Source: Deinococcus rhizophilus (GTDB lineage: Bacteria > Deinococcota > Deinococci > Deinococcales > Deinococcaceae). From it: 6,213 nt of DNA. The notes below the pieces were generated by a model. That model was not told where the DNA came from and did no database searches. It saw only the letters and a program-made list of their open reading frames with translations. Both the position numbers and the translations under genes were made by a program. Every line of letters begins with the position of its first letter. Within the stretch, counting starts at the first letter, position 1. The stretch lies in contig NZ_JASNGB010000180.1 of NCBI RefSeq assembly GCF_030271215.1, forward strand, positions 1 through 6,213. Reading direction: 5' to 3'. Below are positions 1 to 6,213 of this stretch, in pieces.

Positions 1-219
1 GAGCGCCCGCAGGGTCAGCGCGGCGCGGCGCTCGAGGTCAGGCCGTCGCCGCTCGTCGGTCAGGGTGTCCAGCTCCCGGTACAGGCGGTCACGCTCGTTG
101 CTGAGCCGCTCGCGCTCCGGGGCATCGGGGTCACTCGGCGCGGCGGCCCCCAGCGGCGAGAGCACCAGCCACAGCGATGCCCCCACGATCAGGGCCAGCA
201 GAACGAGGCTCAGGGTCAC
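1..219 (-). CDS. ccmI: CcmI-like cytochrome c biogenesis protein, N-terminal part (gene runs off the left edge)
   Basis: Only the first 73 codons are present, read from a GTG at 219-217. The translation begins [20 protein letters not shown], one hydrophobic membrane segment (residues 2-20). A short Ala/Pro linker follows, and from about residue 33 a charged, Arg/Glu-rich stretch (residues 34-66, including [16 protein letters not shown]) likely to form a coiled-coil helix. An N-terminal membrane anchor followed by a Glu/Arg/Leu-rich helix directly after ccmH is the usual form of CcmI (CycH), the periplasmic TPR protein that binds apocytochrome c and presents it to CcmF/CcmH. The TPR part would lie outside the window, so the family call rests on this N-terminus plus position. 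The start overlaps the ccmH stop as GTGA. A GGAGG lies at 225-221, only one base before the GTG, an unusually tight spacing, so the start is somewhat uncertain. It could instead be an unrelated small membrane protein. Confidence 0.65.
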   Translation of the reverse strand, partial: MTLSLVLLALIVGASLWLVLSPLGAAAPSDPDAPERERLSNERDRLYRELDTLTDERRRPDLERRAALTLRAL

Positions 220-710
220 GCCTCCTTCCCGCGACGCGCCCGCCGCTGCACTTCCGCGAGGTAGGGGTCAAAGGTGTCTCCCTCGGGCCCGGGTGTGGCG
301 GCAGCGGCGGCGGTGGGCCTGCGCCGCAGAAAACGCCACAGCACCAGCCCCCCCGCCCCCAGCGCGGCCAGCGGAGCGCCCCACAGCAACATCCCCACAC
401 CGTCTTTCGGTGGGTCCAGCAGCACGAAATTGCCGTACCGCGCCGCGAAGTAGCTGTAGATTTCCGCGTCGCTGCGCCCCGCTGCCACCTGCTCGCGCAC
501 GTCGCGCAGCATCTCGCGGCTGATGTCGTTCGTGCTCTGGGTGATGGGTTCCCCGGTGCAGATCGGGCAGCGCAGGTTGTCCCCGATGGCCTCGGCGCGG
601 AGGGTCTGATCGGTCGTCAGGGCGAGGGAACTGGAGAGCAGCAGGCTGAACGCCAGAGGCAGAAGCCGTGCCCCCGCTGGTCGCTGGCGGCTGGAAGCTG
701 GCCGCTTCAA
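216..710 (-). CDS. ccmH: Cytochrome c maturation thiol-disulfide protein CcmH (CycL/NrfF family)
   Basis: 164 residues. CcmH keeps the CXXCH cysteines of apocytochrome c reduced on the outer face of the membrane, working with CcmG and the CcmF/CcmI heme ligase. The sequence shows a signal/anchor segment (about 16-30), the family's active-site motif [11 protein letters not shown] with Cys48 and Cys51, the three-helix domain, the hallmark stretch [19 protein letters not shown] (92-110), a second membrane segment (about 107-125), and a basic cytoplasmic tail. It corresponds to the N-terminal half of E. coli CcmH; the CcmI half is a separate gene here. The start is TTG at 710-708, overlapping the ccmG stop as TTGA, with GGAGG at 719-715 four bases upstream. 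I see no ATG, GTG or TTG between it and the signal segment, so TTG is the only sensible start. Codons 4-12 are made of a heptanucleotide tandem repeat. The stop overlaps the next gene's GTG. Confidence 0.93.
   Translation of the reverse strand: MKRPASSRQRPAGARLLPLAFSLLLSSSLALTTDQTLRAEAIGDNLRCPICTGEPITQSTNDISREMLRDVREQVAAGRSDAEIYSYFAARYGNFVLLDPPKDGVGMLLWGAPLAALGAGGLVLWRFLRRRPTAAAAATPGPEGDTFDPYLAEVQRRARRGKEA
676..701. repeat. Four-copy heptanucleotide tandem repeat (GCTGGNN) inside the start of ccmH
   Basis: On the plus strand GCTGG occurs at 676-680, 683-687, 690-694 and 697-701, exactly seven bases apart, with variable two-base fillers (TC, CG, AA). On the coding strand this is CCAGCNN repeated. 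It lies within codons 4-12 of ccmH, just after the TTG start. Seven is not a multiple of three, so gain or loss of one unit would shift the ccmH frame. The encoded residues (about PASSRQRPA) are low-complexity and precede the signal segment. Confidence 0.8.
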
Positions 711-719
711 ATCCCCTCC
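707..719 (-). promoter_or_regulatory. Ribosome binding site and TTGA coupling junction, ccmG to ccmH
   Basis: On the minus strand GGAGG (719-715), spacer GGAT, then TTG (710-708) whose last two bases are shared with the ccmG stop TGA (709-707). The strong Shine-Dalgarno sequence at a 4-base spacing decides the rare TTG start. The overlap suggests that ribosomes finishing ccmG reinitiate on ccmH. Confidence 0.75.
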
Positions 720-1288
720 ACCCCGATCTTCTCCAGCCCCACGTTCAGCCGCTCGCGGCTCAGCCCACCCCGGTCCACGTGGCGGATGATGCCCTCCTGG
801 TCAATAAAGACCGTCTCGGGAATCCCCGCCACCCCGTAGTCGATTCCGGTCTTGATGCCGGGGTCACGCAGGTTGGGGTAGGCGAGGGCGTACTCGCGGA
901 TAAAGTCGCGGGCGTTCTGCTCCTTCGTCTCCTGAAAGAGGATGCCCAGGACCGCCGGGCCAGTCTCGCCGCTCCGTTTCTCGCCGAGTTCGCGGAAGAG
1001 GGGCGCTTCCTCACGGCACGGCTCGCACCACGAGGCCCAGAAGTTCAGCACCACGGGGCGGCCCTGCAGCGCGGCGAGGCTCACCTGCGCCCCGTCCAGG
1101 CTCTCCAGCGTGAACCCGGGCGCGGGCTTGCCCACCAGGGGGCCGCCGTCGGTGGCGTTCCGCGAGGGGCTCAGCAGCGCCGCGCCCAGCACCGCGACGA
1201 GGCCCGCCGCCAGCACGGGCGGAAGCAGCCGCCGCCACAGGGGAGCGGGAGCGGGGGTCGGATTGGAAGTGGGGGAGAGGTCAGTCAT
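707..1288 (-). CDS. ccmG: Thiol:disulfide interchange protein CcmG (DsbE), membrane-anchored thioredoxin-like
   Basis: 193 residues, close to the usual 180-190. CcmG is the periplasmic reductant that takes electrons from a DsbD/CcdA-type transporter and reduces CcmH or apocytochrome c. The sequence shows a Pro-rich cytoplasmic start, one membrane anchor (about 20-40), and a thioredoxin fold with the entry motif [15 protein letters not shown] (52-66). The active site is [15 protein letters not shown] with Cys88 and Cys91, and the cis-proline motif [12 protein letters not shown] has Pro157. The WCEPC active site and the GVxGxPET loop are typical of CcmG rather than generic thioredoxin. The start is ATG at 1288-1286. 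GAGTGA lies four bases upstream, a weak Shine-Dalgarno. An open frame extends further upstream to 1462, but it runs into ccmF and a repeat-like region and has no membrane or fold content. A 124-base gap separates it from ccmF; its stop overlaps the ccmH start. Confidence 0.95.
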   Translation of the reverse strand: MTDLSPTSNPTPAPAPLWRRLLPPVLAAGLVAVLGAALLSPSRNATDGGPLVGKPAPGFTLESLDGAQVSLAALQGRPVVLNFWASWCEPCREEAPLFRELGEKRSGETGPAVLGILFQETKEQNARDFIREYALAYPNLRDPGIKTGIDYGVAGIPETVFIDQEGIIRHVDRGGLSRERLNVGLEKIGVEGI

Positions 1289-1307
1289 AGGTTCACTCTT
1301 TTTGCTT

Positions 1308-1326
1308 CTCCCCCCTTGCGGGGGAG
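1308..1326. repeat. GC-rich perfect hairpin just upstream of ccmG, resembling a dispersed intergenic repeat
   Basis: CTCCCCC (1308-1314), loop CTTGC (1315-1319), GGGGGAG (1320-1326): a perfect 7-bp stem. It sits 19 bases before the ccmG start in the ccmF-ccmG gap. No T-run follows on the minus strand (A-rich sequence follows instead), so it is not an intrinsic terminator of ccmF. A C-rich stem with a GCAAG/CTTGC loop resembles REP-like elements found between genes in many GC-rich bacteria. That similarity is recalled, not searched. Confidence 0.6.
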
Positions 1327-1361
1327 GCTGGGACTCGTAGAGCTGCGGAGCAGAGCGGGGT

Positions 1362-1379
1362 GGCAAGCGCCAGCTTGCC
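1362..1379. repeat. Perfect hairpin 33 bases after the ccmF stop
   Basis: GGCAAGC (1362-1368), loop GCCA, GCTTGCC (1373-1379): a 7-bp stem with a 4-base loop. On the minus strand it lies 33 bases past the ccmF stop, with no T-run after it. It could protect the 3' end of the ccmF message or be part of the same repeat element as the 1308-1326 hairpin. Nothing else was recognised in the 1289-1412 gap. Confidence 0.55.
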
Positions 1380-1412
1380 CTACCTTCGCCACTCGATTCA
1401 TCTTCAACACGC

Positions 1413-3395
<1,983 letters not shown>

Positions 3396-3409
3396 GTTGT
3401 CACCCGCAG

Positions 3410-3473
3410 GAGTCCGGAGACTTCACTCCAGCCCCAGCGCTCCGCTTTGGTGCTTCCATGGCGCTCCGGACTC
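3410..3473. repeat. 10-bp perfect inverted repeat in the ccmE-ccmF gap
   Basis: GAGTCCGGAG at 3410-3419 is the exact reverse complement of CTCCGGACTC at 3464-3473, with 44 bases between the arms. The minus-strand transcript could form a long-range stem ending 14 bases before the ccmF GTG. No T-run follows, so it is unlikely to be a terminator. It may be an RNA-processing or stability element, or a small repeat insertion with terminal inverted repeats. Confidence 0.65.
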
Positions 3474-3498
3474 TTCAATTCCTGCTCCCTGTCGGTCG

Positions 3499-3512
3499 GG
3501 TTCTCACGAACC
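3499..3512. repeat. Small hairpin immediately after ccmE
   Basis: GGTTC (3499-3503), loop TCAC, GAACC (3508-3512): a 5-bp stem four bases beyond the ccmE stop on the minus strand. It can be lengthened with one bulged G. No T-run follows. It may mark the 3' end of a ccmC-D-E message or be incidental. Confidence 0.35.
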
Positions 3513-3516
3513 GGAA

Positions 3517-3987
3517 TCACTCGGCCTGCCGCAGCAGGTCCTTCAGCTCCGCCTGCGTCTGCGGCACGTTGTATTCCTCGGAGTGCTTCACCACGAGTTC
3601 GGAGGCGTGGAAGGTGTCGCCCTGGAACTCACCGCGCACCACCACGCCCTGGTCTTCCTTGAACAGGTCGCTCACCGCCCCGGTGTACTGCACCGGGAAG
3701 GAGGCGCTGCCGTCGGTCACGTCGAATTTCAGGTCCAGCGTCTGCGGGTTGTACTGCACGGCCTTGACCAGTCCGCCGATCCGCAGCGGGCGGCCTTCCA
3801 GTTCGGCGCGTTGCTGCACGTACTCGGTGGGGGTCACGAAGTATTCCAGGCTCTTGCCCAGGTTCCCGAAGGCCAGGAAGGCGGTCAGGCCCACCAGCGC
3901 CAGGACGCCCAGCACGGTGGGCAGCGGGTTGCGCCTGCGCCGCCGTGCCTGGGGCAGCCGGGTGGGGCCAGGAGAGGGCGCGGTCAT
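3517..3987 (-). CDS. ccmE: Heme chaperone CcmE
   Basis: 156 residues, a normal length (E. coli about 159). CcmE carries heme covalently on a surface histidine in the periplasm, receiving it from CcmC/CcmD and giving it to CcmF. Visible parts are an Arg cluster (15-19) before one membrane anchor (about 22-41), and a beta-barrel domain with the signature RIGGLVKAVQYNPQTLDLKF (69-88) and FPVQYTGAVSDLFKEDQGVVVRG (family form: V.Y.G..PDLF.EGQGVV). The C-terminal heme site KHSEEYNVP has His135 and Tyr139. The usual E. coli-type site is HDENY, so positions 2 and 4 differ here. ATG at 3987-3985 overlaps the ccmD stop as ATGA, with AGGAGG at 4000-3995 seven bases upstream. A longer open frame to 4029 would overlap most of the end of ccmD and is not needed. 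Confidence 0.95.
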   Translation of the reverse strand: MTAPSPGPTRLPQARRRRRNPLPTVLGVLALVGLTAFLAFGNLGKSLEYFVTPTEYVQQRAELEGRPLRIGGLVKAVQYNPQTLDLKFDVTDGSASFPVQYTGAVSDLFKEDQGVVVRGEFQGDTFHASELVVKHSEEYNVPQTQAELKDLLRQAE

Positions 3988-4106
3988 CGCCGTTCCTCCT
4001 CGCCGCGCACCTGCCGCAGCCGCCACCACATCCAGCCCAGGTAGCCCACCAGCAGCAGAAAGGTCACGAGGTACACGACCACGACGTATCCGGTGTACTT
4101 ATCCAC
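3984..4106 (-). CDS. ccmD: Heme exporter protein CcmD (small membrane subunit)
   Basis: A 40-residue protein. It reads VDKYTGYVVVVYLVTFLLLV, then GYLGWMWWRLRQVRGEEERR, with GTG read as Met. There is one membrane helix (about 7-28), then a basic/charged cytoplasmic tail, the standard CcmD architecture. CcmD is the small subunit that stabilises the CcmABC complex and is needed to release holo-CcmE from CcmC. The start is GTG at 4106-4104, with GGAGG at 4117-4113 six bases upstream. It overlaps the ccmC 3' end by 8 bases and the ccmE start by 4. The identification rests on size, topology, the Tyr/Trp-rich helix border and position between ccmC and ccmE, because the family has little sequence conservation. 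Confidence 0.88.
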   Translation of the reverse strand: MDKYTGYVVVVYLVTFLLLVGYLGWMWWRLRQVRGEEERR

Positions 4107-4809
4107 GGGCGACCTCCATGCCCTGCAGGTCTTCCATCAGCTCGCGTTCCTCGCGGGCCTCCTCGCGGGCGGCCAGGATGCCGCGCACCCGCAGCAGGTA
4201 GGCGTAGAGCAGGGTAAAGGCGAGCGTGGCGACCAGCAGCACCCAGCCGTAGATCGGCGCGGCGTCGAAGCGGATGCCGCCCAGCAGCTTCAGCGTTTGC
4301 GTCTGGTGAACCCCGCGCCACCACTCCACCGCCATGTAGTTGACGGGCACGTACAGGGTGCCCACCAGCCCCACCACGGCGGCGACGCGGGCGCGGCGGT
4401 CGGGGTCGTCGATCAGGGAGCGAATCAGGAGATAACCGCCGTAGATCACGATGCTCAGGGCGGTGGTCGTCAGCCGGGCGTCCCAGACCCAGTACGCGCC
4501 CCAGGTCGGCTTGGCCCACAGCATCCCGCCCACGATGGTGGACACCGTGAACAGCACGCCGATCTCGGCACTCGCCAGCGCCAGCCGGTCCCAGCGGCGC
4601 TGCCGGGTCAGCAGGTACAGCAGCCCGAACAGCCCGGTGCCCCCGTAGGCCAGGTAGCTCAGCCACGCGCTGGGCACATGCACGAAAAACAGGCGCACCA
4701 GCGATCCCTGGTTCTGGTCCAGCGGCGCACTCAGCCCCAGGGCCACGGCCACCCCCAGGCTCAGCAGGGTGGCGAGGCCCAGCCCCGTCGTCACGCGGTC
4801 TTGTCTCAT
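4099..4809 (-). CDS. ccmC: Heme exporter/handling protein CcmC
   Basis: 236 residues from the chosen start (E. coli about 245), with six predicted membrane helices. CcmC binds heme at the periplasmic face and attaches it to CcmE in complex with CcmD. The sequence shows the WWD motif WGAYWVWDARLT (103-114) flanked by the two conserved heme-ligand histidines, His44 (in FFVHVPSAWLSYLAY) and His168 (in VEWWRGVHQTQTL). A charged C-terminal helix (about 207-232, rich in Glu/Arg) extends into the cytoplasm. I prefer ATG at 4809 (MRQDRV) because GGAG lies five bases upstream. An ATG at 4836 would add nine unremarkable residues, and its GGGAGG is nearly adjacent to the codon. It is the first gene of the unbroken minus-strand run and faces a divergent lipoprotein gene, so a promoter is expected in 4810-5005. 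I could not pick one out with confidence. Confidence 0.95.
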   Translation of the reverse strand: MRQDRVTTGLGLATLLSLGVAVALGLSAPLDQNQGSLVRLFFVHVPSAWLSYLAYGGTGLFGLLYLLTRQRRWDRLALASAEIGVLFTVSTIVGGMLWAKPTWGAYWVWDARLTTTALSIVIYGGYLLIRSLIDDPDRRARVAAVVGLVGTLYVPVNYMAVEWWRGVHQTQTLKLLGGIRFDAAPIYGWVLLVATLAFTLLYAYLLRVRGILAAREEAREERELMEDLQGMEVARG

Positions 4810-4814
4810 CTCGG

Positions 4815-4818
4815 CTCC
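4815..4818 (-). promoter_or_regulatory. Ribosome binding site that decides the ccmC start
   Basis: On the minus strand GGAG (4818-4815), then five bases (CCGAG), then ATG at 4809. This favours the shorter CcmC over the upstream ATG at 4836. Confidence 0.6.
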
Positions 4819-4960
4819 ATTCTGACCTGTGCCCATCCCTCCCTACCGTGAGGTCCGTGGGCGCAGGAATCCTTCGTCCCGCAAGGATCGCGCTCTGGCG
4901 GGCGGGCGGGCAAGTGCGAGTGTCCCCGCTGGGGCGAGGGCCTGCCCCCACTTCCTGCTA

Positions 4961-4997
4961 CCGTGGAGGCCATCCTGTCGCCCACTTTTCTCCACGG
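4961..4997 (+). promoter_or_regulatory. Inverted repeat whose right arm runs into the lipoprotein ribosome binding site
   Basis: CCGTGGAG (4961-4968) is the exact reverse complement of CTCCACGG (4990-4997), with a 21-base spacer. The right arm shares its last two G residues with the Shine-Dalgarno GGAGG at 4996-5000, five bases before the ATG at 5006. If the transcript starts upstream of 4961, pairing would partly hide the ribosome binding site. It could equally be a DNA operator. Confidence 0.4.
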
Positions 4998-5005
4998 AGG
5001 CTCCC

Positions 5006-5731
<726 letters not shown>

Positions 5732-5790
5732 GTACAACGCCGTCGATCTGGAGATCAACCGAGCGAAGCGCGATGGCGAAGAAGTATGTC

Positions 5791-5823
5791 GTACCGGGAG
5801 TGGAGACTGTTCGGTGCCTTTCT
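5791..5823 (+). terminator. Weak terminator-like hairpin in the convergent gap
   Basis: GTACCG (5791-5796) can pair with CGGTGC (5812-5817), one G-U included, with a 15-base loop, followed by CTTTCT. It lies 60 bases after the lipoprotein stop and 30 bases before the convergent ccmB stop, where a terminator is expected. The stem is short and the T-run interrupted. The whole 5732-5852 gap is about 57% GC by hand count, lower than the genes around it; nothing else was recognised in it. Confidence 0.25.
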
Positions 5824-5852
5824 GAAAAGCTGGAGTGTGAGGTGCGGCGTAC

Positions 5853-6213
5853 TCAGCCCTCCACCGCGAACCCGAACAGCAGCGTCGCCAGAATGATCGT
5901 CCCCACGTCGAACCCCGCCAGAAAGACCAGCCAGGTCGTGACCTCGGCCGACGGGCCGCCCGCGAGCAGCAGGCCCGTCGACTTCACGGTGGCGATCACC
6001 ACCGGCACCAGGATGGGAAAGGCCAGTGCGGGCAGCAGCGCCTCGCGTGCCCGCAGGTTCACGGTGATCGCGCTGTAAAAGGTGGTCCCCGCGCTCAGGC
6101 CCAGGATGCCCAGCCCGGTCACGAGCGCCAGCGCCCCCCACGGCACCGCCTGCCCCGCCCCCGCCGCCCCGAACAGCAGCAGGCCGGTGGGCAGCGTGAA
6201 GGCCGCCACCACC
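5853..6213 (-). CDS. ccmB: Heme exporter protein CcmB, C-terminal part (gene runs off the right edge)
   Basis: The last 119 complete codons, ending at TGA 5855-5853; the start lies outside the window. CcmB is the membrane subunit of the CcmAB ABC transporter-like complex, which with CcmC and CcmD drives release of heme-loaded CcmE. About three to four membrane segments are visible. The family-typical stretch is GTTFYSAITVNLRAREALLP followed by ALAFPILVPVVIATVKST, matching the CcmB pattern of a short loop with RAR(E)xLLP and then FPxxxPVxIA. E. coli CcmB is about 220 residues, so roughly half is here. It reads in the same direction as ccmC-ccmI, but the plus-strand lipoprotein gene and two intergenic regions separate it from ccmC. 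It therefore probably belongs to a separate transcript, with ccmA expected upstream outside the window. Confidence 0.88.
   Translation of the reverse strand, partial: VVAAFTLPTGLLLFGAAGAGQAVPWGALALVTGLGILGLSAGTTFYSAITVNLRAREALLPALAFPILVPVVIATVKSTGLLLAGGPSAEVTTWLVFLAGFDVGTIILATLLFGFAVEG

Larger units (their letters stand above)
4810..5005. promoter_or_regulatory. Divergent intergenic region between ccmC and the lipoprotein gene
   Basis: This 196-base region must hold the promoters for both ccmC (minus) and the lipoprotein gene (plus) if each has its own. No convincing -35/-10 pair is visible. The best plus-strand -10 candidate is TACCGT at 4959-4964, preceded by TGC, without a recognisable -35; a related CTACCGTGAGG occurs at 4843-4853. 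Other structure: an inverted repeat ATCCTT (4869-4874)/AAGGAT (4883-4888) with an 8-base loop, a G-rich tract at 4897-4910 (four G-runs), a GGGGC/GCCCC stem at 4931-4948, and an 8-bp inverted repeat at 4961-4997 reaching the lipoprotein ribosome binding site. Confidence 0.4.

Noticed and set aside
3988..4029. Longer CcmE start at 4029
   Set aside because: It would overlap ccmD deeply, while ATG 3987 has AGGAGG at seven bases and an ATGA coupling overlap.
4829..5005. Upstream extension of the lipoprotein to a start at 4829
   Set aside because: It would bury the signal peptide and lipobox behind 59 Arg/Pro-rich residues; ATG 5006 has its own GGAGG.
5732..5852. A small plus-strand coding gene in the gap (frame starting MAKKYVVPG at 5773)
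   Set aside because: No ribosome binding site, codon third positions not GC-rich, and the frame runs on antisense through ccmB.
5755..6141. A second minus-strand frame overlapping ccmB
   Set aside because: It is the neighbouring frame of ccmB and lacks membrane segments or motifs.

Overview
This window is most of a System I (Ccm) cytochrome c maturation locus from a very GC-rich bacterium. The protein set (CcmB, C, D, E, F, G, H and an apparent CcmI) is unambiguous as a pathway. The taxon is inferred, not shown: high GC, GC-rich intergenic hairpins, frequent GTG/TTG starts and the character of the proteins suggest Deinococcota, probably Deinococcus. No 16S gene or other phylogenetic marker is present.

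Layout, read along the minus strand from the right edge. The C-terminal half of ccmB enters at 6213 and stops at 5853. A plus-strand gene for a predicted lipoprotein (5006-5731) then interrupts the locus. Next, all on the minus strand, come ccmC (4809-4099), ccmD (4106-3984), ccmE (3987-3517), ccmF (3395-1413), ccmG (1288-707), ccmH (710-216) and the first 73 codons of a ccmI-like gene (219-1). Five of these genes meet at 4-8 bp stop/start overlaps (ccmC/D, ccmD/E, ccmG/H, ccmH/I), consistent with one translationally coupled operon. The only gaps, each about 120 bp, lie on either side of ccmF, and both hold inverted repeats.

How the genes work together (family knowledge): CcmB and CcmC with the ATPase CcmA (outside the window) and CcmD load heme onto the periplasmic chaperone CcmE and release holo-CcmE. 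CcmG and CcmH keep the CXXCH cysteines of apocytochrome c reduced. CcmF, CcmH and CcmI form the ligase that attaches heme. Key residues are visible: the WWD motif and flanking histidines in CcmC and CcmF, a His/Tyr heme-attachment motif in CcmE, and CXXC pairs in CcmG and CcmH. CcmH and CcmI are separate genes here, unlike the fused E. coli protein.

No wholly new system is evident. The points most worth checking are a four-copy heptanucleotide repeat inside the 5' end of ccmH, the divergent lipoprotein gene splitting ccmB from ccmC (with an inverted repeat that would pair over its ribosome binding site), the repeat-like hairpins flanking ccmF, and a non-canonical heme-binding motif in CcmE.
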